The notes below the pieces were generated by a model. The model saw nothing but the letters and a program-made list of their open reading frames with translations. It ran no database searches and was not told where the DNA came from. Made by a program: the position numbers and the translations under genes. Below, one piece after another: positions 51,346 to 59,307 of a DNA stretch of 64,000 bases (position 1 is its first letter; every line of letters starts with the position of its first letter). Source of the DNA: Nonomuraea ceibae (GTDB lineage Bacteria; Actinomycetota; Actinomycetes; Streptosporangiales; Streptosporangiaceae); the NCBI RefSeq assembly GCF_019396325.1, contig NZ_JAHKRO010000018.1, positions 1 through 64,000 on the forward strand, written 5' to 3'.

Positions 51346-52625
51346 TTGATCTTCTTGACGTCCTCGAGCACCTGCGCCCACGCCTCGTCCGGGGTCTGCT
51401 TGCCCTGCTCGACCCGGCCCAGGCCGTTGCCGATGGCGACGCGGACGTCGGCCTCCTTCGGGCCGAGGTGCTGCGGCTTGAGCGCCTTGGCGGCGTTGGA
51501 GTAGATCTTGCCGATGGGGGCGTCACCGAAGAACGGCTTGGTGAAGTTCTGGATCGACGGGTCGTCGTAGAGCGAGGGGATCGACGGGAACGTGCCCTCC
51601 TCCTTGAAGACCTTGGCCTGGTTCTCCTTGGAGGTCAGGAAGTCGATCAGCTCGGCGGCCTCCTTCGGGTGCTTGCTCTGCTTGGGCACCATCAGGTGGG
51701 AGCCGCCGCTGTTGCCCGAACCGCCCGGCACGGTGGCGATGTCCCACTTGCCGGCCGAGTCCTTGGCCTGCTCCTGGATGAAGCCGGTCATCCAGGCCGG
51801 GCAGATGATCGTGGCGAACGAGCCCTTGGCGAAGCCGGTGTTCCACGGCGGCGAGAAGGCGGCCAGCTTTGCCGTCAGGCCCTCGGCCGTGAGCTGGTTG
51901 GACAGGTCCCAGGCCTTCTTCACGTCCGGGTTGGAGTCCACGATGATCGTGTCCTGGGCGTCGTAGAGGCCGACCGGCGCCTGGTTGACCATGGCGCGGA
52001 AGATCTCACCGGGGGAGTCGACGAACTTGGCGCCGGCCACGTCCGCCGCGGCGAACTTCTTGCCGGTCGCGATGTAGTCCTCCCAGGTGGGCCAGAGCGC
52101 CGACACCTCGTCGCGGTCCTCGGGCAGCCCGGCCTTCTTGAACAGGTCCTTGCGGTAGCACATGGCCAGCCCGCCCACGTCGGTGCCGAGGCCCAGCACC
52201 TGGCCGCCGTCCTTGCTCAGGCCCTGCTGCCACTTCCAGTCCAGGTAGTCGCCCTGCCGCTGGTCGAGGCCGTACTGCTTGAGGTCGGTGAACTTCTGCG
52301 GCTGGGCGGTGAAGGTGCTGACGTAGCCCACCTCGACCGCCACCACGTCCTCCGCGCCGGCGTTCGTGGCCAGGCGCTTGACCAGGTTGTTGTGGTGGTC
52401 GTTGAACTGGGTGACGTTCTCGGCGATCTCGATGTTCGGGTGGGTCTTCTTGTATTCCTCGTAGAGGGGCTTGAAGCCGAAGTCGCCGAAGAGGCCGATG
52501 GTCAGCTTGATCTTCTCGGTCGGCGCGGCCGCCGGCGTGGCGGTGTCGCCGCCGCTCCCGCAGGCCGCGAGGGCGAGCAGCGACGCGGTGACCAACGGAA
52601 CGATCCGCCGGGTGCGAGGGGTCAT
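51342..52625 (-). CDS. Sugar-binding lipoprotein, CebE-like (locus C)
   Basis: A 427-residue extracytoplasmic solute-binding protein. The signal peptide ends LLALAAC, giving a lipid-anchored Cys near residue 22. Typical features are the N-terminal KLTIGLFGDFGFKPLYEEYKKTHP and the GLGTDVGGLAMCYRKDLFKKAGLP hinge. GGAGG is five bases before the ATG. It heads the operon; a perfect TTGACA promoter and a palindromic operator lie 35-85 bases upstream. The gene order suggests cellobiose or cello-oligosaccharide binding. Confidence 0.94.
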   Translation of the reverse strand: MTPRTRRIVPLVTASLLALAACGSGGDTATPAAAPTEKIKLTIGLFGDFGFKPLYEEYKKTHPNIEIAENVTQFNDHHNNLVKRLATNAGAEDVVAVEVGYVSTFTAQPQKFTDLKQYGLDQRQGDYLDWKWQQGLSKDGGQVLGLGTDVGGLAMCYRKDLFKKAGLPEDRDEVSALWPTWEDYIATGKKFAAADVAGAKFVDSPGEIFRAMVNQAPVGLYDAQDTIIVDSNPDVKKAWDLSNQLTAEGLTAKLAAFSPPWNTGFAKGSFATIICPAWMTGFIQEQAKDSAGKWDIATVPGGSGNSGGSHLMVPKQSKHPKEAAELIDFLTSKENQAKVFKEEGTFPSIPSLYDDPSIQNFTKPFFGDAPIGKIYSNAAKALKPQHLGPKEADVRVAIGNGLGRVEQGKQTPDEAWAQVLEDVKKIK

Positions 52626-52659
52626 GGAACCCTCCTCGGGTTCGTACTAGGGGGGTGGA

Positions 52660-52677
52660 CGAGAGAGCGCTCTCTCG
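52660..52677. promoter_or_regulatory. LacI operator O1 of locus C
   Basis: CGAGAGAGCGCTCTCTCG is a perfect 18-base palindrome directly downstream of the -10 box of the importer promoter, so a bound repressor would block transcription start. The GAGCGCTC core is shared with the Streptomyces CebR box (TGGGAGCGCTCCCA), but the arms differ. Confidence 0.8.
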
Positions 52678-52679
52678 CC

Positions 52680-52709
52680 AGATTCGTGGGCATCATGCGG
52701 CCCTGTCAA
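52680..52709 (-). promoter_or_regulatory. Promoter of the locus C importer operon
   Basis: On the minus strand a consensus TTGACA (52704-52709) and GAATCT (52680-52685) are separated by 18 bases. The start point would fall at the edge of operator O1. Confidence 0.68.
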
Positions 52710-52739
52710 CGGCTCGTCGGTAACGATCGCTGTTATCAA

Positions 52740-52753
52740 GAGAGCGATCTCTC
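52740..52753. promoter_or_regulatory. Second LacI-type site O2, facing the RiPP-like locus
   Basis: GAGAGCGATCTCTC has perfect five-base arms (GAGAG/CTCTC) with a CGAT centre and resembles O1. The site centres are 78 bases apart. O2 lies 95 bases before the 18-residue peptide gene, so a repressor bridging O1 and O2 could affect both divergent units. Confidence 0.6.
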
Positions 52754-52847
52754 GGGTCCGGCCCCGGGCGTGTGGCCCGGCTGTGGCGATTGTGTGGCGG
52801 CGGCGGCGATGATCGGTCGCGAACGAGCGCAACGGAAGGAGGTCCCC

Positions 52848-52904
52848 ATGAAGATCGAGGTCCGCAAGGTCGAGGCGGTCAAGGCCACCGGCTTCGCCGT
52901 CTGA
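52848..52904 (+). CDS. Candidate RiPP precursor, 18 residues
   Basis: The peptide is MKIEVRKVEAVKATGFAV. A near-perfect AAGGAGGT ends four bases before the ATG, the strongest ribosome-binding site I noticed in the window, so translation is likely. A basic/acidic alternating half (KIEVRKVEAVK) is followed by a small neutral tail (ATGFAV). There is no Cys, Ser or signal peptide. An intrinsic terminator follows, then an adenylating E1-like enzyme and a membrane metalloprotease. By analogy with MccB-type systems, the C-terminal Val carboxylate could be adenylated; that is inference. Confidence 0.72.
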   Translation: MKIEVRKVEAVKATGFAV

Positions 52905-52919
52905 GCCGAGTGCTCTGCC

Positions 52920-52955
52920 GGGTGGGAACGGGGTCCCGTTCCCACCCGCTTTTTT
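52920..52955 (+). terminator. Intrinsic terminator/attenuator between peptide and enzyme genes
   Basis: GGGTGGGAACGG and CCGTTCCCACCC pair as a perfect 12-base-pair stem with a GGTC loop (52920-52947), followed after GC by six T residues (52950-52955). It begins 15 bases after the peptide stop and ends 32 bases before the enzyme start. Partial read-through would give much more peptide than enzyme messenger. Confidence 0.88.
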
Positions 52956-52987
52956 GTCTGTCTTCGAGGGGGATGCGAGGAGGAGCT

Positions 52988-54067
52988 GTGCGGATTGCGC
53001 TGAAGGAATGCGTCTGGGAGTCGCTCGGCGGTGATCTGTTCGTCATCACCGATCCGCGCGAGGTGGTGACGCTGGCCGACGAGGAGGGCCAGGTGGCCGC
53101 GCTCTTCGCCGCGCTGGACCGGGGCCCGTGCACGGTGCCCGAGCTGCGCGAGCGGCTCGCGGAGGGCGGCGTCGCGCTGGGCGAGGACGACGTGCACGGT
53201 GCCGTGGCGGCGCTGGACTCGCTCGGCCTGGTCGAGTACGAGGCCGACCGCACGCTCGGCGACCCGGCCCTGGACGCCCGCCACTTCTCCAACCTGGCCT
53301 TCTTCGGCACGCACTCCCGGCTCGACAGGCCGCGCGCCGAGTTCGTCTCGCGGTTGCGCCGCTCGCACGTGCTCGTGCTGGGCGTCGGCGGCGGCGGCTC
53401 CTCGGTCGTGCAGGCCCTGGCCGGGCTCGGCGTGGGCCGGCTGACGCTGGTCGACAGGGACGAGGTCGAGCCGCGCAACTTCGCCAGGCAGTTCCTCTAC
53501 CATCACGCCGACATCGGCCGGTCCAAGGTCGAGTGCGCGGCCGAGTGGGTGCGCGCGTTCGACCCGGAGATCGAGGTGCGCCCGGTGGAGCGCTGGATCT
53601 CCGGCCCCGACGACCTGAAGGACCTGCTGGACGGCGTGGACCTGGTCGCGGGCGGCCTCGACGGGCACCCGGACGCCAACCTGTGGATCAGCGACGCCGC
53701 CGTGGGCGCGGGGGTGCCGCTGGTGGTGGGCGGGATCACCCGCTCGGAGGTCGTCTACTACTCGGTGTCGCCGGGCCGCAGTGCGTGCGTCCGGTGCGAC
53801 TGGAGCGACCGGCCGCCGGCGGACGAGGCGAGCAGCGGCGGTTTCGTCGAGCGCAACCGGGACCGGCTGGCGCTGAGCAACACCCTGATCGGGCCGCTGG
53901 CGATGCAGATCGGCTCGCTGGTCGCCTACGAGGCGCTGCGCTACCTGACCGGGTTCGAGGAGCCGCGGGCGGCGGGCGCGTACATCCGCCTGGACCTGCG
54001 TGAGGGCCTGGCGCCGTCGCGGCACCCGTTCACCCGCGACGACGCCTGCCCGGTGTGCCCGCGATGA
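52988..54067 (+). CDS. E1/ThiF-type adenylating enzyme with N-terminal winged-helix region
   Basis: A 359-residue enzyme. Residues about 1-85 form a winged-helix-like domain (ITDPREVVTLADEEGQVAALFAAL), reminiscent of RiPP recognition elements. From about residue 120 there is an E1-type Rossmann fold with nucleotide loop VLGVGGGGSSVVQALAGLGVG and the conserved LVDRDEVEPRNFARQFLY. ACVRCDW and the final CPVCPR provide a likely zinc-binding CxxC pair. Such enzymes activate a peptide C-terminus as acyl-adenylate. The GTG at 52988 follows AGGAGG; an ATG at 52973 is possible. The stop overlaps the next start. Confidence 0.85.
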   Translation: MRIALKECVWESLGGDLFVITDPREVVTLADEEGQVAALFAALDRGPCTVPELRERLAEGGVALGEDDVHGAVAALDSLGLVEYEADRTLGDPALDARHFSNLAFFGTHSRLDRPRAEFVSRLRRSHVLVLGVGGGGSSVVQALAGLGVGRLTLVDRDEVEPRNFARQFLYHHADIGRSKVECAAEWVRAFDPEIEVRPVERWISGPDDLKDLLDGVDLVAGGLDGHPDANLWISDAAVGAGVPLVVGGITRSEVVYYSVSPGRSACVRCDWSDRPPADEASSGGFVERNRDRLALSNTLIGPLAMQIGSLVAYEALRYLTGFEEPRAAGAYIRLDLREGLAPSRHPFTRDDACPVCPR

Positions 54068-55221
54068 GCGGCGGGACTGTCGCGCTGCGCCCGCTCAGCC
54101 TGGTCGAGGAGGGTGACGAGGTCCTCGTCGGCGATCCGGAGACCGGCACGTTCGTGGCGATCCCGGCGGTCGGCGGCGTGGTGATCGCCGCGCTGCGTGA
54201 CGGCGCGAGCGTCGAGGAGGCCGCCCGGCGCGCCGAGGAGTTCGCGGGTGAGCCGGTGGACGTGCCGTCGTTCGTGGAGACGCTGCGTGAGCTGGGCTTC
54301 CTCGACGAGGGCGAGCGAGTGCCGGTCGCGACCGCGCCCGTGCAGGGCCGCCGGTGGCTGCGCGGGGTTCCCGCGTGGGTGGCCAGGCCGCTGTTCGGCC
54401 GCGTGGCGTGGACGGTGTACGCGCTGGCGGCGGTGTTCGACCTGGCCGTGCTGGTCCTGGTGCCGTCGTTGCGCCCGGCGCCCGCGCAGGACGCGTTCGT
54501 CCTGGACGACGTGGGGCTGAGCGCGGTGCTGCTGTACGCCTTCCAGCTCGGCCTGGTCGCCGTGCACGAGTGCTGGCACTGGCTGGCGGCCCGGTCGCTG
54601 GACATCCCGGCGCGGTTCGGGCTGGACCGGCGGATGGCGTTCCTGGTGTTCGAGACCGATCTGTCGCAGCTGTGGTCGGTGCCGAGGCGGCAGCGTTACG
54701 GCCCGCTGCTGGCCGGGCTGGCGATCGACGCGGTGATGCTGGCCGTGCTGCTGGCGGGGCAGCTCGTGGTGACCTCGCCGCTGCTCGCGGCGTGGGCGTT
54801 CGTGCTGCTGTTCCAGATCGCCTGGCAGTGCATGGTGTTCCTGCGCACCGACCTGTACGCGGTGCTGGCCACCCGGCTGGGCTGCAAGGACCTGTGGCGG
54901 GTCAAGTCGCTGATGCTGCGCCGGGCGTTCGGCCGGCTGAGCGCCGAGCAGGAGGCGGAGCTGGCGGCCGCCGACCCGGACGACGTGCGGGCCGGGCGCT
55001 GGTTCCGCTGGGTGTGGCTGGGCGGCCTGCTGGTGGTGGCGGTGTGGCTGGCCTACTTCGTGCTGCCGGTGGTCACCGGGCTGCTGGCGTGGACGGCCGG
55101 CGAGGTCGCCGCCGGGCCGGGTGCCTGGGGGTTCTGGTGGGCGATCGGCTGCGCCGCCGTGGCGCTGGGCCCGTGGCTGGTGGCCGCCGCGCTGGTCGTG
55201 AAGGAGAGGACCGCCCGGTAG
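54064..55221 (+). CDS. Membrane metalloprotease (HExxH) with PqqD-like N-terminus
   Basis: A 385-residue membrane protein. Residues about 1-85 resemble a PqqD-type peptide-binding winged helix (LVGDPETGTFVAIPAVGGVVIAALRDGASVEEAARRAEEF). Several membrane helices follow. In one, VAVHECWHWLAARSL contains the zinc-protease motif HExxH (His168, Glu169, His172), as in M50 site-2-type proteases; a later VFLRTDLYAVLATRLGCKDL may supply the third ligand. It probably trims or exports the modified peptide made by the upstream genes. ATGA overlap with the E1-like gene shows coupling. Confidence 0.83.
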   Translation: MSGGTVALRPLSLVEEGDEVLVGDPETGTFVAIPAVGGVVIAALRDGASVEEAARRAEEFAGEPVDVPSFVETLRELGFLDEGERVPVATAPVQGRRWLRGVPAWVARPLFGRVAWTVYALAAVFDLAVLVLVPSLRPAPAQDAFVLDDVGLSAVLLYAFQLGLVAVHECWHWLAARSLDIPARFGLDRRMAFLVFETDLSQLWSVPRRQRYGPLLAGLAIDAVMLAVLLAGQLVVTSPLLAAWAFVLLFQIAWQCMVFLRTDLYAVLATRLGCKDLWRVKSLMLRRAFGRLSAEQEAELAAADPDDVRAGRWFRWVWLGGLLVVAVWLAYFVLPVVTGLLAWTAGEVAAGPGAWGFWWAIGCAAVALGPWLVAAALVVKERTAR

Positions 55222-55227
55222 TGCCTA

Positions 55228-55271
55228 TTAGGTAAGGCTGCCCTAATATTGCTTAGGCTTTGCTTACCTAA
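55228..55271 (+). promoter_or_regulatory. Two DtxR/IdeR iron boxes before the siderophore uptake genes
   Basis: TTAGGTAAGGCTGCCCTAA (55228-55246) and TTAGGCTTTGCTTACCTAA (55253-55271) match the consensus TTAGGTTAGGCTAACCTAA at about 16 and 15 of 19 positions. They precede the binding-protein gene by 14 bases, predicting repression by iron-loaded DtxR/IdeR. Confidence 0.88.
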
Positions 55272-55285
55272 CATGGGAGTCGACT

Positions 55286-56272
55286 GTGGCATCCTCCATC
55301 CGCGCGAGCCTGATCGCGCTCCTGGCCGCCGCCGGCCTGGCGGCCTGCGGGTCGGGCGGGACGACCGCCGAGGGCGGTCAGGCGGCGGCGAAGGCGCAGA
55401 CACGCACCGTCCAGCACGACGCGGGCACCGCCGAGGTGCCCGTCGCGCCCAAGCGCGTCGTCTCGGTCAGCGTGACCATCACCGGTCACCTGCTCGCCCT
55501 GGAGGCGCCGGTCGTCGCGTCGCAGGCCACCGCGCCCGGCCCCATCACCGACGGCAACGGCTTCTTCAAGCAGTGGGCCGACGTGGCCGCCCAGCGCGGC
55601 GTCCAGGTCCTCTACCAGGGCTTCGAGCCCGACCTGGAGAAGGTCATCGCGGCCAAGCCCGACCTGATCGTCGGCGCGGCCACCGGCGCCGACAGCGCCG
55701 CCAAGGTCTACGACAAGCTCCAGGCCATCGCGCCCACCGTGCTGTTCCGCCACGACAACCTGACCTGGCAGGACCTCAGCGCCAAGCTCGGCAAGGCCCT
55801 CGGCCTGGAGGCCAACGCCACCAAGCTGGTCGAGACGTACGACGCCAGGATCGCCGAGGTCAAGGCCAAGATCAAGGTGCCGGAGCAGGAGGCGGTGCTG
55901 CTGCGCGACAACAACACCGACATCCCCGTCTTCACCGACAAGTCCGCGCAGGGCGGGCTGCTCGCCTCCCTCGGCTTCGCCATCCACCCCATCGACGCCT
56001 CCATGGCGGCCGAGTCCAGCAAGGAGGGCGGCGGCCGCACCGACATCGTCAACGTCGCCCAGGAGAACGTGGTCAAGGCGTTCGGCGACAGCTCGCTCTT
56101 CTTCGTCTCGCACAGCCCCGAGCAGATCGCCGCGACCAGCGCCAAGCCGCTGTGGAAGGACCTGCCCGCCGTCGCCGGCAAGCGCGTGCACGACCTCGGC
56201 CTCGACTCCTTCCGTATCGACTACTACAGCGCCTCCAACATCGTGGACCGGATCGAGCAGCAGTTCTCCTGA
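55286..56272 (+). CDS. Ferric-siderophore-binding lipoprotein (FecB/FepB type)
   Basis: A 328-residue extracytoplasmic receptor of a siderophore ABC importer. The signal peptide ends AAGLAAC (Cys near residue 21). The mature part has the FecB/CeuD fold: APKRVVSVSVTITGHLLAL, the EKVIAAKPDLIVGAATGA hinge and the C-terminal IVDRIEQQFS helix. It starts at GTG. Iron boxes lie directly upstream. Its stop shares one base with the esterase start (TGATG), so the two are coupled; it probably captures the catecholate siderophore made by the dhb genes. Confidence 0.93.
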   Translation: MASSIRASLIALLAAAGLAACGSGGTTAEGGQAAAKAQTRTVQHDAGTAEVPVAPKRVVSVSVTITGHLLALEAPVVASQATAPGPITDGNGFFKQWADVAAQRGVQVLYQGFEPDLEKVIAAKPDLIVGAATGADSAAKVYDKLQAIAPTVLFRHDNLTWQDLSAKLGKALGLEANATKLVETYDARIAEVKAKIKVPEQEAVLLRDNNTDIPVFTDKSAQGGLLASLGFAIHPIDASMAAESSKEGGGRTDIVNVAQENVVKAFGDSSLFFVSHSPEQIAATSAKPLWKDLPAVAGKRVHDLGLDSFRIDYYSASNIVDRIEQQFS

Positions 56273-57222
56273 TGCGCGATCTGCCTCCCCAGGTGCCCAG
56301 ACCCGCGCCGCCGCAGGTCGTGCCCACCCCGCCGGTGGACGGCACGACCTCGCCGGTGATCTCCGCGCCCGCCCCGGACCGCCGCGCCGTCACGTTCCTG
56401 TGGCGCGGCCGGGCCGGGGAGGTGCGGGTACGGGCCAACAAACTCACCCACCAGAGCGACGCCGCCCTCATGGAACGCGACGGCGACCTGTGGCACCGCA
56501 CCTACCTGGTGCGGCCCGGCTGGCGCTCGTCCTACCTGCTGACGGTCGACGGCCAGGACGTGCCCGACCCGCTCAACCCGCGCCGCTGGCGGGGCTTCTC
56601 GATCGCCGAGACGGCCCCGCCGTCCCCCTGGCTCACCCCCGGCGAGCCGCGCCACCGCCTGTCCCGCCTGCCCCTCGGCTGGCGCTACGACCCGGTACGG
56701 CCCGCCGAGGGCAGCCTGGTCATGCTCGACGGCGAGCACTGGGTGGACGACCTGCCCGTCATCCTCGACAACCTGATCGGCGCGGGCGCGATCCCGCCGG
56801 TCACCGCCTGGCTCGTCGAGTCGGGGCCGGACCGGGCCGCCCGCCTCACCTGCGACGCCGCCTTCGCCGACGCCCTGCCGTACGAGGGCCGTACCGTGAT
56901 CGCCGGGCAGAGCTTCGGCGGCCTGGCCGCCGTGCACGCCGCGCACCGGCATCCCGACCGGTTCGCGGCGGCGCTGTCACAGTCCGGGTCGTTCTGGTGG
57001 CCCAACGGCCCGGAGCCCGAACGGCTCACCGGGCAGATCGCTGCCCGGCCGCCCCGGGTGCACCTGCAGACCGGCACGCTGGAGTGGGCGCTGCACGGCC
57101 CCACCGAGCGGCTGCGGCAAGCACTCGGCGACGCGGGCACCCACGCCGCGTTCGAGGGCGGCCACGACCGCTACTGCTGGCGCAACGAGCTGGCGGACGG
57201 CCTGATCGCCCTCTACGGCTGA
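56272..57222 (+). CDS. Siderophore esterase (enterochelin-esterase Fes/IroD type)
   Basis: A 316-residue serine hydrolase. A proline-rich start (residues 1-30) is followed by the Fes N-terminal beta domain (VTFLWRGRAGEVRVRANKLT and DPLNPRRW) and an alpha/beta hydrolase domain with Ser214 in GQSFGG and the terminal EGGHDRYCWR His/Asp region. It would open the ester or amide scaffold of the imported ferric catecholate to release iron. It has no signal peptide, so it acts in the cytoplasm. Confidence 0.9.
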   Translation: MRDLPPQVPRPAPPQVVPTPPVDGTTSPVISAPAPDRRAVTFLWRGRAGEVRVRANKLTHQSDAALMERDGDLWHRTYLVRPGWRSSYLLTVDGQDVPDPLNPRRWRGFSIAETAPPSPWLTPGEPRHRLSRLPLGWRYDPVRPAEGSLVMLDGEHWVDDLPVILDNLIGAGAIPPVTAWLVESGPDRAARLTCDAAFADALPYEGRTVIAGQSFGGLAAVHAAHRHPDRFAAALSQSGSFWWPNGPEPERLTGQIAARPPRVHLQTGTLEWALHGPTERLRQALGDAGTHAAFEGGHDRYCWRNELADGLIALYG

Positions 57223-57234
57223 TCGGGGCCGCCG

Positions 57235-58251
57235 CTACTTGCGCCATTCGCGGTAGATGAGCCAGGCCAGGTAGATCCCGCCGAGGCCGCCCGTCAGGAC
57301 GCCGACCGGGAGCTGCCCGGGGGTGGGCAGCCGCTGCACGAGCAGGTCCGCGGCGGCCAGGAGCAGCGCGCCCATCGCGGCCGACGAGCCCACCCCCGGC
57401 CCGGGGGCCCGCGTGACGCGCCGGGCGAGCTGCGGCGCGGCCAGCGCGACGAACCCGATCGGCCCGGCGCTCGACACCGCCACCCCGGACAGCCCGACCG
57501 CGACCAGCAGCAGCACCAGGCGCAGCCGCTCGACCCGGACCCCGAGTGCCCCGGCCGCCGCGTCGCCCATCTCGATCAGCGCCAGCGCCCGGCTGAGCCC
57601 CAGCGTGACCGGCAGCCCGATCGCCACGGCCAGCGCGACCGGCCACACCTTCTCCCAGCCGGTCCCGGACAGGCTGCCGATCAGCCACACCTTGGCCCCC
57701 TGCGACTCGTACAGGTCGGCCCTGGTCAGCAGGTAGGCGATGAGCGACTGGAGCATCGCGGTGACGCCGATGCCGACGAGCACGAGCCGCGTCCCCTTGA
57801 CGCCGCGCTGGAACGACAGCACGTACACCAGCAGCCCGGCCCCGAGCCCGCACGCCAGCGCTCCCAGCGAGATCGCCTGCGCGCTCGCCGCGCCGAACAC
57901 CAGGAGCATGAGCACGGCCCCGGCGGCGGCTCCGGCGTTGACGCCGATGATGTCGGGGCTGCCGAGCGGGTTGCGCGACAGGCTCTGCACGACCGCGCCG
58001 CCCACGCCGAGCGCCGCGCCCACCAGCAGGGCGAGCAGCACCCGGGGCGCACGCAGCGAGTAGACGACCATCTCGCTGGTGGCGTCGCCCTGGCCGAACA
58101 GCGTGCGCAGCGCCTCGCCGACGCCCACGGCCGAGCCGGTGCTCAGCCCGAACAGCCCCACCGCCATCCCGGCCGCGGCCAGGCAGAGAACCACCGCGGA
58201 CGCGCGCGGGTGGACCCGCACCGCGATTCCGGGCATCCGTACCGTCTTCAC
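57235..58251 (-). CDS. Ferric-siderophore ABC permease, FecCD type (second subunit)
   Basis: A 338-residue membrane subunit with about ten helices. It carries family segments LRAPRVLLALLVGAALGVGGAVVQSLSRNPLGSPDIIGVNAGAA and GPIGFVALAAPQLARRVTR. The GTG start overlaps the stop of the first permease (GTGA at 58248-58251). It forms the channel with the next gene. No FecE-type ATPase is present in the window, so it must be encoded further away. Confidence 0.94.
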   Translation of the reverse strand: MKTVRMPGIAVRVHPRASAVVLCLAAAGMAVGLFGLSTGSAVGVGEALRTLFGQGDATSEMVVYSLRAPRVLLALLVGAALGVGGAVVQSLSRNPLGSPDIIGVNAGAAAGAVLMLLVFGAASAQAISLGALACGLGAGLLVYVLSFQRGVKGTRLVLVGIGVTAMLQSLIAYLLTRADLYESQGAKVWLIGSLSGTGWEKVWPVALAVAIGLPVTLGLSRALALIEMGDAAAGALGVRVERLRLVLLLVAVGLSGVAVSSAGPIGFVALAAPQLARRVTRAPGPGVGSSAAMGALLLAAADLLVQRLPTPGQLPVGVLTGGLGGIYLAWLIYREWRK

Positions 58252-59219
58252 GCCGGGATCGCCTTCCGCCTGCGCAGGAGATAGATGAAGATCGGCGCTC
58301 CGAGGAACGCCGTCACGATGCCGCTCTCCAGCTCGGCCGGCCGGACGACCACCCGGCCGAGCACGTCGGCGGCCAGCAGCAGCGCGGGCGCGAACACCGC
58401 CGAGTAGCCGATCACCCACCGGTGGTCGGGCCCGGTGAAGGCGCGCACCGCGTGCGGCGCCATCAGCCCGATGAAGCCGATCGGCCCCGCCGCCGCCGTG
58501 GCCGCGCCGCACAGCAGCGTGATCGCGATGCCGGTCAGCAGCCGGATGCGGCCCAGCCGTACGCCGAGCGCCTGGCCGGTCTGCTCGCCGAGGGCGAGCG
58601 CGTTGAGCCCGCGCCCGAGGCCCAGCGCCAGCAGCGTGCCGGCCAGGACGAACGGCGCGACCTGCTGCACCACGTCGAGCGAGCGCCCGGCCAGCGCCCC
58701 GACGTCCCAGAAGCGCCACTGGTCGAACACCCCGGCGTCCAGCGACAGCACGCCGTTGATGGCGGCGATCAGCGACGCGCTGACGGCTGCCCCGGCCAGC
58801 ACCAGCCGGGTCGGATGGTGGGCGCCCAGCGCGTAGACGACGACGGAGGCGATCAGCGCCCCGGCCATCGAGAACCACACCCACGTCGACATGTCGGAGG
58901 CGCCGAAGAAGAGGATCGAGCACACGACGGCCAGCGACGCCCCGGAGTTGACGCCGAGCAGCCCGGGGTCGGCCAGCGGGTTGCGGGTCAGCGCCTGCAT
59001 GAGGGCGCCGGCCAGGCCGAGGGCGGCGCCGACGCAGATGCCGAGCAGCGTGCGCGGGACCCGCAGGTCGTGGACGACGGCGGCGGTCTCGCCTCCGTCG
59101 GGCTGCCAGAACTGCTGCCACACCTCGCCGAGCGGGATGTCCTGCGCGCCGACCGCGAGGCTCAAAACGCTCATACACAGGAAAACCGCACTCAAGACCA
59201 CAAGTCCCGTCAAGCGCAT
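58248..59219 (-). CDS. Ferric-siderophore ABC permease, FecCD type (first subunit)
   Basis: A 323-residue membrane subunit with about nine helices and the family blocks [44 protein letters not shown] and [19 protein letters not shown]. The ATG at 59219 is chosen because AGAGGG is six bases upstream; the frame opens at 59240. An iron box (59233-59251) lies just upstream, and a second controls the divergent biosynthetic operon. Confidence 0.94.
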   Translation of the reverse strand: MRLTGLVVLSAVFLCMSVLSLAVGAQDIPLGEVWQQFWQPDGGETAAVVHDLRVPRTLLGICVGAALGLAGALMQALTRNPLADPGLLGVNSGASLAVVCSILFFGASDMSTWVWFSMAGALIASVVVYALGAHHPTRLVLAGAAVSASLIAAINGVLSLDAGVFDQWRFWDVGALAGRSLDVVQQVAPFVLAGTLLALGLGRGLNALALGEQTGQALGVRLGRIRLLTGIAITLLCGAATAAAGPIGFIGLMAPHAVRAFTGPDHRWVIGYSAVFAPALLLAADVLGRVVVRPAELESGIVTAFLGAPIFIYLLRRRKAIPA

Positions 59220-59232
59220 GAAATCCCTCTCT

Positions 59233-59299
59233 TTAGGCAAGGCTTACCTTATCTTGAACGCCGGGCCGTCTCGCTCTAGATTAGGCAAGCCTTACCTAA
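59233..59299. promoter_or_regulatory. Two DtxR/IdeR iron boxes in the divergent siderophore promoter
   Basis: TTAGGCAAGGCTTACCTTA (59233-59251) faces the permease operon and TTAGGCAAGCCTTACCTAA (59281-59299) faces the dhb operon. Both fit the 19-base iron-box pattern. The second box abuts the ribosome-binding site AAGGAG of dhbA. Confidence 0.9.
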
Positions 59300-59307
59300 G
59301 GAGTGAG

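Noticed and set aside
52773..52847. Longer precursor starting upstream of 52848
   Set aside because: Upstream in-frame starts lack a ribosome-binding site, whereas AAGGAGGT is ideally placed for the ATG at 52848.
52988..54067. Thiamine or molybdopterin sulfur-carrier adenylyltransferase (ThiF/MoeB)
   Set aside because: No ThiS/MoaD-type carrier ending in GG is nearby, the N-terminal winged helix is foreign to those enzymes, and the partner is a PqqD-protease fusion.
55228..55271. Terminator hairpin after the membrane protease gene
   Set aside because: The inverted repeats match the 19-base iron-box consensus and are AT-rich, without a T-tract; they fit operators better.
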